Shown here: piece by piece, positions 36,355-47,672 of the stretch
Layout of the letters: each line of letters begins with the position of its first letter
Position numbering within the stretch: the first letter of the stretch is position 1
Assembly (NCBI RefSeq): GCF_020921035.1
Contig: NC_063156.1
Coordinates: 28,754,283 to 28,818,282, forward strand
Origin: Rhodamnia argentea
Taxonomy: Eukaryota; Streptophyta; Magnoliopsida; Myrtales; Myrtaceae
DNA: 64,000 nt
Reading direction: 5' to 3'
Notes under the pieces: model-generated
The model's database searches: none
Seen by the model: the letters and a program-made list of their open reading frames with translations, nothing else
What the model was told of the DNA's origin: nothing
Made by a program: the position numbers and the translations under genes

Positions 36355-37600
36355 TCTTTTGGTGGGTGTGGTTTCGTAACGTGGAACTGTGACTCCGGAA
36401 AACGTGGGCTTTGTAGATTCACAGATTGAAGAATCGAAGTGGATTTGGTCGCTGATTCGTGGATAAGGCCACGTCGGGGATCTCAACATCCCTGACAAGT
36501 CTTCTGGATAAGCCCTGGCCCACCACGGTCATCGTCCAATTGTGCCGCACTCTTGTCGGTAATACTAAACATTCAACGCCAGTTTGATCATTGTCCAATT
36601 TCTTTCACAACTTTTTCGAAATTTTGACCCTTTTTCTGCTCCACATAAAATAGAAAATTTCTAAAAAAACGCTTGCCACGTAGAATTCAAACACGCCACG
36701 TCAGCAGATTGGCTCCAGCGGACTTGATTTAATCGGACCCAAAATTACACATTTTAAACCTTTTTAGGACTCGATTGTAAGTTAGGCAAGACGCTTAAAA
36801 TTGTTGTTGCAATTTTTCCTTTAATTTCTCTTTTCTCTCCGCATAAGGTCGGATGAGAAAAAAGGAAGGGTAGATTTCGTTACTAACCAAAGTCCGATGT
36901 ATTGAGGGGTTCTCTTTTTTCCCTCTAATTTCTATCTAACTCCTCATTTTACATATTATTTTTTTCCCTTTTTTAAGCTTTGAGTTTATGTGGCGTAGAC
37001 ATTTCAAACTCTCTCATCTTTGTTTGCAGTTTGCATAAAAGTTGATGATGCAAGTGTTTCGTTAAGTGAAAAATGGATACTGTCATGTTCGGACAGCAGA
37101 CAAGTATTTCCCTAGGAAAGAGTTGAAAAAAAGAAATAACCTAAAACCTTGTTACATCTAATTTTCAGGTACTGCTGTCCTCAAAACATATACAATTCAA
37201 AGGTTTCATCTATTTTTGCAGTATTTTAACCCACGAATTTTGCAAATCCATACGAAAAAGATCCCCCTCTCTTTATGGAAAAAAAATGGTAACTCATGCC
37301 ACGGGAGGGAACTTTGCCCAGAGTTCCATCGCTATTCATGGATGGCTCCGAAAGACGCATGTTGTTGTCATCCAATAACGCATGCATCGACTTTATCAGT
37401 ACGAGAGATTTTTGCGTCCCTACGTAGTTCTTTATAGTAAATCTTGTTCTTCCATGATCGATCATTTCATGGGCTAAATATGCATGTAAGTTCCAAGACA
37501 TCTCGCCCGATACTTTCTAAAACCTAATCGTAACGCATGGTCTAATCTCGTTTCATACCGCGGAGAGGCGTCGGTGCACAGCTAAGTGTAAACCGTCGTT
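35811..37600. repeat. Segmental duplication, copy 1
   Basis: This block starts in the intron of the DnaJ-zinc-finger gene, 42 bases past its second exon. It covers exon 1, the promoter and about 1.2 kb upstream. It matches 38607 to about 40000 in order and orientation, including AAATCGGTTGATGTACATAA at the left edge. Copy 1 carries about 370 extra bases at roughly 36.8-37.17 kb. Confidence 0.75.
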
Positions 37601-38606
37601 TTGTATCGCTCATGTGCTGCCTTCAACTGGAGGATTCAAGAAAGAAGGGTGTAGGACTCGAGGAATTATGTGCATATGAGTACCAGAGATGGAAGAAAAA
37701 ACAACAGAAGACCAAGAGCATTATTGACTCCGTAATCAATGCTGTGCATGCCTGTTAGCCATCCTTGGATTGCCCAGGAGCCAGTTCCACCCGTTTGATT
37801 AATCTCTATTTCGGACAACGCCGAGGATTTTCGAATCCACAACCCTCTCGTGAGCGCGCAGGTTTCGCAAATGACACCGCCCAATCACCGCCGTCCTTCG
37901 CGACCAACGATCTCCGATCGGCAGAGGTGGCGAGAACCCTCTCCCTCATCTGTCAAACTCAGAATCGCCTTGACGCCCAGCACCGCGCTCACTGCTTATG
38001 TCGCACCTCGATTCTAAGCAGAATATGGGAATGACACGGTCATCCTTCCTTCTGAAGGACGCAGTCTTGATACACACGCAAAGCACAACTCCCAAAGGTT
38101 CCCGTGATAACGCCCTCATATTAAGGGGAACTAACCGAGGAATTTGAAAAACACGGAAAATCATGACATTTTCACAACACATTTCATCCGCTAGAAATAC
38201 CGGTCTCAAAGCATTTCTCATACCATTTAGAAATCCATTCATAGACTATTTCGCAGAGCGATATGTGTCCTCATAATACCTTGCATAATACATGTTCTAA
38301 AACATTCCTTAATAATCAAGAAGTAGTTAATGTTCAATCTCGCTTTTTATTCCATAACAATGTCATTTCGTAACTCATACCTACATAATCCATATCGCTT
38401 TCGATAATGAGTTTTACAAACTCGAAGAAGAGATAGTACCACTTACTTGGGATCGTCTACGACCAAATAACAAACAATACTCGAATCGTCGAACTCGCGA
38501 TCCTAACAAATAAGTGAGGAACAACGTTAAAATCAAGTAAAACTCAATTTCAATAACGAATCAACTAAAATAAAGTTAAACCCTAACAAAACAACTCTTG
38601 CGCGCC
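37601..38606. other. Spacer between duplicated blocks
   Basis: No gene was recognised. Frames on both strands lack domains. Confidence 0.4.
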
Positions 38607-40000
38607 AAATTCACGGGCAGGCTCATGAAATCGGTTGATGTACATAAAAATAAAGAAGGATACATGAGAAATAGAAAAACTGTCCTCGATTTTCGTCTTA
38701 ATTACTATTTCCGTCCTGTAAATGCAGAATCTATACATCCTCGTTATAACCTTATAGCTTGAATATTAATTGATGTACAAAAGTTACATGCAATGCAAGA
38801 AGAACTCGTAAGAAAGGAGCGAGCTCGAGAATCCACAGACAGCGTGGGAGAATTGGAATGCTGAAGTGTCCTTGCGGGAGAAGAGAATGGAGAATGCGGT
38901 TCCGACCAGAGCCACCGCGGCCACGCTGGCAATCAGGTACGTCGTGCCATCGGTCGAGATGCCTCCGACTGTCGCAACCATCGTTAGGCTCCTCCTCCTC
39001 TTCTTCGCCACCGTCCCGCCGATTATTGATGTCCGATTGGCCCACTATCCGCCGACGGAGGACGGCGGTGAGATGCGAGCCGTTCTCGCCGACCGAAAGA
39101 GCGTATTAGCGCGAAAAATCGTCGGCTGGGGGAGCGGTGGACGCCATGTTATGGTGGGTGTTTTTCGAATGTGAAATAGGGACTCAGGAAAATGTGGGCT
39201 TTGTAGATTCGCAGATTGGAGAATCGAACTGGATTTGGTCGTTGCTTGGTGGATGGGGCCCCGTCAGCGAGCTCAAGATCCTTTGGCATGGCAGGTCATT
39301 GTCCAATTGTCCCGTACTGTTGGCCGTCTCAGTAACACCAACCTTAAACACCAGTTATCGGAACATTGTCCAATTTTCTTTTGGAACTTCTTCAAAATTT
39401 TGACTTTTTCCTGCTCCACATAGGCTAAAAAAACATTCATAAACGCTTACCACGTTGAATTTTAAACTTGCCATGTCAAAAAATTAGCTCAAGCGATTGC
39501 TGGAAGGACTTGATTGAATCGGACACAAAATGTCTACGATTGGATTGCACATTTTCAAACATTTAGGCTCAATTGCACGTCAGACAAAACACTCAAAATT
39601 ATTGTTGCAGGTGTCCCTTTAATATTTTAGGTACTGCAATCCTTGAAACATGTACATTTTTTAAGCTCTTCTCAATTCATGCAATATTCCGACCCATAAA
39701 TTTTGCAAATCTATATACAAAGATTCCGTCTCTTCATGGACCGCTCATCACAATTCTGGAGAAAAAAATCATGTTTTCGTCATCCACTTACCTATACATT
39801 CATGAACCTTATTAGGGCGAAAGATTTCAGCGTGCACATATGAAGTTCTCGATAGTAAATGCGTTCTTCCATAGTCAACTGTTTCATCGATTAACTTACA
39901 CGTAAGTCTTAAGATAATCTTGTGCAACGCTAAGCAAGACCTCGCGGTGGTAATGCATGCTCTAATCTCCTTTCCTACCGGCGGATGCATGACTAGTATG
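38607..40000. repeat. Segmental duplication, copy 2
   Basis: Direct-orientation copy of 35811-37600, clearly diverged by scattered substitutions and short gaps. Its left breakpoint lies within the intron of the duplicated gene, so exon 2 was never copied. Confidence 0.75.
38866..39147 (-). pseudogene. Truncated duplicate of the DnaJ-zinc-finger gene (exon 1 only)
   Basis: The copy keeps the ATG context and the block SADGTTYLIA-like STDGTTYLIASVAAVALVG, FSRKDT, but cannot make the protein. A one-base insertion around codon 7 shifts the frame into an early stop (MASTAPPADDFSR then stop). The splice donor at 38865-38864 is TT instead of GT. The exon with both CxxCxGxG motifs is missing from the duplicated block. 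This is a host gene relic formed by the segmental duplication. Confidence 0.85.
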
Positions 40001-40009
40001 GAGGGCTAA

Positions 40010-40579
40010 GTATGATTAAAGGTGAACGTGGCAATTAAATAAGAACCACGGGCGTCCACTTTTTCCACTAATCCCTCCTCAGTTCACGTACCATCGCCAT
40101 CCTCACCCTTCTTTTTGTGCAAGTACGCATGCATACATTGCATAGGGTTTAGCAGCGACCCAAATCATCATTCGATCCAACGTGCTTGTCTGCCCTTTTT
40201 CTCCTCTTCTTTGAGATTTTATCCAACGTGAAAGAGTAAAGAGAGAAAGGGTGCCCCACGTCCCAAGCAATGAATATATGCCCGCCAAAGCGAAACCTAA
40301 GAAACTATAAAGAATGTCTGAGGGAAACCCGAAAGAAAAGTTGGGAGGGGGCAACCGCCGCTCCTCCCGCTCTCTCTGCCGCCACTTTCTCTGCTCCTTA
40401 AATCTAATCCCACTTGACTGACATGGACCGTTTCCAGTTCCACTATCTATTCACCGACCCCCCATGACCTTTGCGGTTTTCAAGCCACTCCCACTAACTG
40501 TCTTCGCCTTTTTTGTTGCATCGGCCATTGTTGGATCACAAGCACAGCTCCGGTTGCTGAGAAAGACTGAGAAAGAAAG
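40010..40579. other. Thaumatin-like gene upstream region
   Basis: Intergenic and promoter sequence of the thaumatin-like gene. Nothing specific was recognised. Confidence 0.35.
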
Positions 40580-41438
40580 ATGTCGATATCGGCTTTCATA
40601 CCAATCCTCCTCCATTTGCTGACTTCCCTCTCTGTTTCAAGTGCGTTTTATCTTCTCTTCTCTTACTTCTCATCTGAAAGACAGACTTAGTCGGAGATGA
40701 TTCCCCGCGCTAGGGTGAGTATAACCGACGTGCTCTCTTTTCTTGGGTTTTTTTTTTTTCGCAGATGGGGAGCAGCTAATACTAGTCAACAACTGCAAGG
40801 AGACCGTATGGCCCGGCATCCTCGGCGGCGCGGGCCACCCCTCCCCCCGGGATGGCGGCTTCGTCCTCAGCAGCGGCGAGGAGGTCGTGGTCGACGTGCC
40901 TGATAAGTGGTCGGGCAGGATCTGGGGCAGGCAGGGCTGCTGCTTCGACGGGGCTGGGAAGGGGTCGTGCGACACAGGGGACTGCTCCGGCCTGCTGCAT
41001 TGCCAGGGCACGGGCGGATCCCCTCCGGCGACGGTCGTGGAGATGACGCTCGGATCCGCCAGCTCGCCCCTGCATTTCTACGACGTCAGCCTGGTGGACG
41101 GGTTCAACCTGCCGGTGTCGATGAGGCCGGTCGGGGGCGGGGTGGGATGCGGCATGGCCTCGTGCGAGGTTGATCTGAACGTGTGCTGCCCCTCGGCGCT
41201 GGAGGTGAAGAAAGGGGACAAGGTGGTCGGGTGCAAGAGCGCCTGCTTGGCGATGCAATCGGCCAAGTACTGTTGCACCGGCATGTACTCGAATCCAAAC
41301 ACCTGCAAGCCGACCATATTTGCGCATCTGTTCAAGGCCGCTTGTCCCAAAGCCTATAGTTATGCTTTCGATGACGCCTCTAGTCTCAATAAGTGCAGGG
41401 CTTCGAGGTATGTGATCACATTTTGCCCACCGATTTGA
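40580..41438 (+). CDS. Thaumatin-like protein (PR-5 family)
   Basis: A secreted, cysteine-rich defence-type protein. PR-5 proteins bind or cleave beta-glucans and can permeabilise fungal membranes. Two exons, 40580-40640 and 40765-41438, code for 244 residues. The first exon is a signal peptide (about 1-20), and the short intron ends in a long T-tract before CAG. The mature part starts [11 protein letters not shown] and shows family landmarks: FVLSSGEE, a CDTGDCSG block, [24 protein letters not shown] and [10 protein letters not shown]. It has 18 cysteines where 16 is standard. The extra ones sit in GCCFDG and NVCCPSAL. The acidic-cleft residues look mostly preserved. The antisense strand is open over 180 codons only because of high GC. 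Confidence 0.92.
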
Positions 41439-42230
41439 TAAGGAGCGAACAGGGGAAGCGCAGCCATGAGTGCTAAGTTGAGTCGTACAATTGTAAGTTG
41501 GGTCTTGTTCTAGAGAAATATTAGTGTGTTTCCTTCAATTAGATTAGTCTCCTCTTTGTCACGAACAATTTGATGCGAACTAGAGATGGCAATGGAATCG
41601 GAAGTTAGTTTTTCTTCCTCCTCTGTTATGCAGTTCAGAATGAGATTAAAATGTATGTCCATCCCGGCTTAGAAGGAATGCAGAGAAATTTGTACATGAT
41701 AGACTCGACGACATCGAATGGATCTTAGGTTCCCTTTTCGACGTATTTAGTGGCTTTAACACACTAGTACTAAGATTCTGCTCTGCCTGAAATAATCGTT
41801 CTCCACAAGCTAGGAATCTGATGCTTGTCGTGAACGGGAAACGGTACGATCAATTAATAGTTACAATTTGATTATAAGAGTCTAATTTGTTGTAAAGCTC
41901 TCATCCTGCTCCCTCTGCATTTGCCACCTATAGCCACCGTGCCGTGTGGCTGCCGGTGTCACCACCGCCACCACCAAGACCGTCGGCGACCAACCATCCT
42001 TCTTACTAGCTCGTTGCCGGATGCCATGGTTGTTAGCACAATAATTGGCGGACAAATTAAGCACTCAAAAACAGACAGCAAGGAATAAAATAAGAAGCGC
42101 GAAAGAGATGGCACGGTACTGCATTCGATCTTAATCTATCCATCTATCCCAAATACCATGGAAAATTCGAGTATCAAAACAAGAACGACTACCTTTTGGG
42201 TGATTCATACATCAAAACACATGACGTTCC
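41439..42230. other. Convergent intergenic region, no gene seen
   Basis: Space between the thaumatin-like gene (+) and the 3' end of the UP3-like gene (-). Probably both 3' regions. No coding signal was recognised. Confidence 0.4.
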
Positions 42231-42232
42231 CA

Positions 42233-42907
42233 TCAAAGGCTCAGACCCGCCGGCTGCGGATGCGGCACCGCGTAATCCACCGTGATCATGCCGTCCACAT
42301 ACTTCTCAACCTTCTCCTGCCGTGGGCCTGCCGCCGCAGCCTCCATCTCCTCGATGCCCTTGAACACCGCGAGCGACGCGATCGAGAACCCCTTGGAGCG
42401 CGAAGGGGAGAAGTTCTCGCCCCAAGTCGCATGCTCCATCCCGCCGAGCCCGTCCCTAATCCCCTCGGCCACTGCGGATAGCACCTCGCCCTTGGCCTCC
42501 TCCCCCGATCCCTCCTTCAGTTTGAGGAGGCTCACCCTGATGGGGGACCCCGGGAGCAGCGCGACGGCGCCCACGGGGACGCGGTCAGTGACCCAGTCGA
42601 CGGCCATGATGTCCTCGCAGATGGGCGAGCCGAGCTCCTTGACCACGCGCATGTGGTCCTGGTGGTGAGCGTAGGCGGCCAAGTCGTCCTTGGTCCGGTA
42701 GCGACCGTGGAGCATGATGGTGAAAGTCGAGGGGGAGGATGAGGATCGGGTGCGGAGGACAAGGCCGGCGGCGAGGTGGAGGACCGAATCGAGGGAGATG
42801 AGGGCGTTGAGACCATCGACCATGGCGTTGACCCGGGAGGGGTCGGTGCCGTCCTTGACCTTGAAGAGGACGACGTGCTCGATGATCTGCTCCGGGGACG
42901 ACGACAT
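42233..42907 (-). CDS. UP3: Stress-response A/B-barrel (Dabb) domain protein, UP3-like
   Basis: A single-exon protein of 224 residues made of two tandem Dabb (dimeric alpha/beta barrel) domains, about 7-105 and 115-215. The first opens IEHVVLFKVKDGTDPS, the canonical Dabb start. The region ICEDIMAVDWVTD and a second half starting IRVSLLKLKEG follow. Plant two-domain Dabb proteins such as UP3 are stress-associated, with no firmly known reaction. An in-frame ATG at 43054 would add 49 residues. I prefer 42907 because its context (ACCACCATGT) is good and a TATA-like stretch at about 43064-43072 would place the transcription start downstream of 43054. The 5' neighbour is a head-to-head TPR gene 368 bases away. 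Confidence 0.88.
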   Translation of the reverse strand: MSSSPEQIIEHVVLFKVKDGTDPSRVNAMVDGLNALISLDSVLHLAAGLVLRTRSSSSPSTFTIMLHGRYRTKDDLAAYAHHQDHMRVVKELGSPICEDIMAVDWVTDRVPVGAVALLPGSPIRVSLLKLKEGSGEEAKGEVLSAVAEGIRDGLGGMEHATWGENFSPSRSKGFSIASLAVFKGIEEMEAAAAGPRQEKVEKYVDGMITVDYAVPHPQPAGLSL

Positions 42908-43275
42908 GGTGGTGGTGGATGGTAAACTGGTAAAGGGGTTTGACCAGAGGAGTGGCAAATACAGAGGATCTCCTTGGTCGAGAATCGAGATGGGATCACA
43001 AGGAGAGAAAATTTTAGGACGTCTTTGTTTTTTTATTGTAGTTACTCCTCTCATGCCACGTACTTATATAAATTATTATAAGGTCCTCCGCCGTGAAAAG
43101 AAAGCCGCTGCCCCATACGGTAGTGACATTTGACTGCCACAAGCGAAAAACGACGTGTCGTATTGTCCCCACGATAAACCCCTTCCGATTCTTGATCGGA
43201 GGTTTTGCCTCTCGCCATTTTCCCTGGGGAGAACCCACAACAATCTGCAGCGCGCTGAAGCTGGCGGTTTCGGCG
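42908..43275. promoter_or_regulatory. Shared divergent promoter of the UP3-like and TPR genes
   Basis: Only 368 bases separate the two start codons, which point away from each other. A TATA-like TATATAA stretch lies at about 43064-43072. An ACGTG core occurs near 43152-43156. Coordinated expression is an inference. Confidence 0.5.
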
Positions 43276-46200
43276 ATGATGGGTGTCGCGTCGAAGCTGT
43301 TGGGACCACGCGCCGGCCTCGCGAGGGTGGTGAGCCTCGCTTCCGTGAGCCGTCCGCCGTCGCCACCCTCCAGGTTATTGCACGACCGCATCCAAGGTCA
43401 AGACTTGAACCCGGTTGCGTCTCAGATGATCGATTACGCCGTCTCCCTCGCTAGGTCCCAGAAATCAGGTACTTATCCGATTCATTCAAGCCCTCAAAGT
43501 TAGTGAATTTCCCAGGTTCTTCATGTTCTTTGAGTTTTCAATTTATGGCTAATATTGGTTTTCTTTCTTTCTTCTTGTTCTATAATGGGGGCATGCGTAA
43601 TGTGCTTGTGTAGATGAATCGTATTCTCAGGGCATGCTTGTGCTCGAGCAGTGTCTGTCCACTCAACACAGTGAGGGCCAAGTTGCTGAGAACACGAGAT
43701 CGATAGTCTTGCTTGCCATGTCCACCCTTTTGTATGAGAGGTCGTGTTACAATTGTAATCTTGATTCTGTCATTTGATCAACGGGGAAATGAGAGTATCA
43801 TTCAAAGATAAAGCCAGAAGTTGCTTAAATACCTATCTTGTTTCAGGGGTAATTTGGATGAAGCTATTCATAAGCTGCAGGGTGTTGCGGATTCAAGCAA
43901 TCCTTCTTTGGGTGTCAAAGGTAAATTTCTTCCTTCTTGTGTCGTTTTAAGAGAGATCAACTTTTGATAAGAGTAGATTTATGTCCAAAAGCATGGCGAT
44001 ATTGGTTTGCACTTTGCTTTTTTGTAGTTGCTGCAATGGAGGCTCTTGTTGGACTGCACTTGGAAATGGGGCAAGTAAGTGACTTGCTTACGTTTGTGCT
44101 TTGCAATACAGTTCCTTCCTGTTCGCTCTCAATTTATCTGGAGATGATCTCCCTATATAGGATGATACTTCATCAGTGGTCGCAGATAAATGCTTAAAGC
44201 TCTTGGAAAGAGAATCAGCACAAACAGCTGGCTCAGGATCTTCAATAATTAATGCTCGTGCGAAAGCAGCGAAAGGGTTGGTTGAGCTAGTCCGTGGAAG
44301 TTTCCGTTCTGGTATGCCTCACTGAAACTTTGCCATATTTGTAAGATGTTTAATATTTTCTTTTTGTTGCGACTGAATGTTTCACTACTTTGCAGTGGAG
44401 CCCTTCTTTCAAGGGAGTAATGATGACAAGTATTCCACTGGTTAGTTTCATTTCCTTACCCTGTACTCATTTGTTCACTCCAATAAACGGATTTTTGCGT
44501 TTGGGTGTATGCGGAGTAATCACAGCTCGAGATTGCTGCTATATAGGCCTGCACTCAATTCTTGCAACTGTAGTCGCTGATATATACCTTGAACAAAATA
44601 GGCTGCATTTTTAGGGATTCAGATATTTGATCTTCGTACTTTGCTCTTTTCTTGGTTGGTCATCTCTAACAAGTACTCATGTGATGTGTGGAACTTTTCT
44701 TTTGAATTCTATATGAGATTTTGTGTTATAATTAGGGCCCTGGCTGGTGAGGTTTTACTTTTACTTTTACCTGGCAGGCTAGCACTCCCTATTGCACGAC
44801 GACATATTTGTGTGCTGATTAACAATGACCCTCTTATATTTTTGAAAAATCTTCTTCTGTTCCATTCTGGAAAATGACCAAAATTAAATTGACTCCGAGC
44901 TATCTAGCTCAGTACATACATCTTTAGAGCTTTCTTTATGGGTGCTTGAGATGGTTTCTTATGATATCTGTGAGTGCTTATTTAATACTTAGCTCCTGTA
45001 AATTATATTAAATGTTACTCCTGCTATCTGTGAAAACAGAAAAAGTATACTGGGATTCTCCTTGTGGAAGCATGGAGGACAGACTTGTATAACAAGCTTC
45101 TGTGCTCAAAAGAGGATTTGGTTACAGGGGATGAAGCTGTAAAAGCATTAGAGTAGATTATTGTCTCCATGGACATCTGAATAATTTGGTGGACATTATT
45201 TTTATGGGATGTTTTCCTGTTTGAATCTTTTGCAGTCAGATACTAAATGTGTCATTATAAGTATTGCACATATTATTAAGGTTTTGTGAATTTCTTGGTA
45301 ACTGATGTATCACGAGTGAGTCAAGAATTGATTTTAAAAACTTATTTTATATTTTTACATACAGGCAGTGTTGCTTTAACAAATGGTAATGTGGCTCTAT
45401 CTTATGGAGAATTCTTGCATTCATCACGCAACTTTTCATTGGCAAAGGAGGTCTACCAGAAGGTGATTCAGGGGACTTCTGAGAAGGTCGAATTTGCTGA
45501 AACCACTTTAGGAGCTTGTAATATGGCTTCTCAGGAAGTTCTGTTGGCAGCTACCTGTGCTTTGGGACAGCTTGAATCACATTTGGGGTAGGTCATATTG
45601 ATGTGGACATCTTCCATGTAATGTAATTGCTCTTCAGACTGGTTACCAGTTATAAACCTGTCTGCTTTCAGAAATTTCAGTGATGCTGAGGAGATATTGA
45701 CAAAGGCTTTAACTAAAACAGAGGAACACTTTGGTATGCTAGAATTGCAATATATTTTTTTTTGTTCCTTTTGAATGGACTCATTATCTTTGCTGAATTG
45801 AATATTAGCAAGTATTTTGACATATTTGCCTGCCTGCTATGAATTGGATTCAGGATCACATCACCCCAAGGTTGGCATCATCTTAACTTGCATAGCGCTC
45901 ATGTTTCGATGGAAAGCAATTCAAGAGCATTCAAGTTTTCTTTTGGTTCAAGAGGTAAATAGTAAATGTGTCGTTGTCAAAGCTCTAATCTGACATGTCC
46001 AGTGTAAGCTTGATGTATTTATGTCCATATCTGGATGCATCTTTATAGGGACTTCTTAGAAAGGCCACGGAATTGCTTAAAGCTCCTGCATTGGAGAGTG
46101 CAGGTATATGGAGAAATTGTGTATATCCTCTTTCAAGACGTTGCATGCTATATTGATTCCTAATGCTTGTTGGTGTCTTTGTGGTATAGGAATGGAAGCA

Positions 46201-46833
46201 AAGGTTGATAGAAGAGATGTTGTTGCCCTTGCGAGGGGTATGTATGAGTGTTTGAGTATTACAGTTTGTACTTGTGAGGATTATATATTAGTGTCCAACT
46301 ATGGCAATTCTGCATCCTAGTCCTGTTTGCTAATGTCTCTAGTTTGTCTCGATGGTTGTTGTAAAATTAATTTGCCAGATTTACAAGGATAGCTTCCAAC
46401 TAAAAGATCTAATCAGGTTTTTTATGGAGGAAAACGATAAGGTCCACATGTTTCTAGTCAATACTGTCATCTTTTCTCTTGCTATAGCTGTCTACATTGC
46501 TTTGGTCTCATGGTTTGTAAGAACATATTTGTCATTCCTGTTAGAGATACATCGTATCCCACTTGTCACACATGCAACAGGACCTGTTGTGGATATGCTG
46601 GCTTACAGCTCTAAATAGCCTTTGTCAGTTGACAATCTACATGCCTGAACGTAGGTGCGCATGCAGAGATCCTCTGCGTTCAGGAGAATAGAAAGGGTGA
46701 GGGAGAGAGACTGAAGAGCTGGGCAGAGTCTGCATGGAGGAATCGTCGCATGTCACTATCCGAGGCGCTTGATTGTTCCGAGTCCTCTTCCCAAGTGCCA
46801 ATTGTAGATTCTCGGATCTGCCAGGTTCTGTAA
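43276..46833 (+). CDS. Tetratricopeptide-repeat (TPR) protein, probably organelle-targeted
   Basis: Twelve exons: 43276-43468, 43614-43740, 43847-43920, 44028-44074, 44161-44311, 44396-44440, 45365-45587, 45672-45733, 45854-45954, 46049-46103, 46190-46237 and 46655-46833. All have GT-AG borders and together give one frame of 434 residues. The N terminus (MMGVASKLLGPRAGLARVV) is basic, Ser/Ala-rich and free of acids, like an organelle presequence. TPR-like helical pairs follow: TLLYERGNLDEAIHKLQGV, YGEFLHSSRNFSLAKEVYQ and LGNFSDAEEILTKALTKTE then HHPKVG. The C terminus (ESAWRNRRMSLSEAL) is charged. TPRs are protein-interaction scaffolds. The partner and pathway cannot be read from sequence. 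The longest intron is 924 bases. Confidence 0.82.
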
Positions 46834-46839
46834 GCTGTG

Positions 46840-47670
46840 TTTTTTTGTTACTTGGTGTAAGTTCGAGCAGCTGTAGTATTAACAGAGAATGTATCAGCGG
46901 ATCACGAGGCATCTAAGCCCAGGAAAAATGATTTTCAACTTATGAGCCCCATGCAACTTTTTCAAATAGAGTGAAGTGTGATATGAATAAGTTTGTCAAA
47001 CTGCATTGGGTTCGGAAAATTATTGATACAGTTGAAATCTTGCTACAGTTTGCAAATTTCGTCTGTTCGGATTGCGCTCTACCATTTTCTGATGAGCCGA
47101 TTGTGAACACCAGGAAGGTTAGCCGAAGCATTGTGAGGTCTCAAATTTAGTCCCTTTTAGTTCAACTGCTTATGTGCAATTTGTGCATACAGCTTATAGT
47201 TTATTAGCCCTTGCTATTAGCAAGAAATGTCAAATCCGGTTTCCTCTAGGTTTGAAGGCTGATGCTTCCTTTGTTGCGATGTCGATGTGATCAAGTGTTC
47301 AGGAAGCGAAACCTGGTAGTGGTTCGTAAAAATTAACTGTAGAACATGCGCCAACCTTCTGTTTCAAAGACATCCAAAATGGCTGTTCATTCAGAAGGAT
47401 CAAATTCATACTCTTTTTTTATGTTGTTGCTGTATTGTCTTCTTGATGGTCAAAAGAAAAAGGGCGTTAGTGTCATTTGCAAGCAAAATTTATAACCTTT
47501 GGAATCAACTATGCAAGCTGTTCAACAAGAAAAGCCAGTGGAGCAGCACAGGGGATACTCGCTAATGCAGCAAGGGTAGAGGCAAGAGAGTTGTCACCAA
47601 CATGAAGTCTAAACTGTATTTCACTCTCCTCTAAAGAGAGAGATTTCAAAATATGAGGGGAGCTGAAATT
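46840..47670. other. Convergent intergenic region, no gene seen
   Basis: Between the TPR gene (+) and OHP1 (-). Presumably 3' untranslated sequence from both. No other gene was supported. Confidence 0.4.
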
Positions 47671-47672
47671 TC

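Noticed and set aside
40782-41327. 181-codon antisense frame across the thaumatin-like gene
   Set aside because: GC-rich shadow of the real gene. No domain, rich in Arg, Ala and His.
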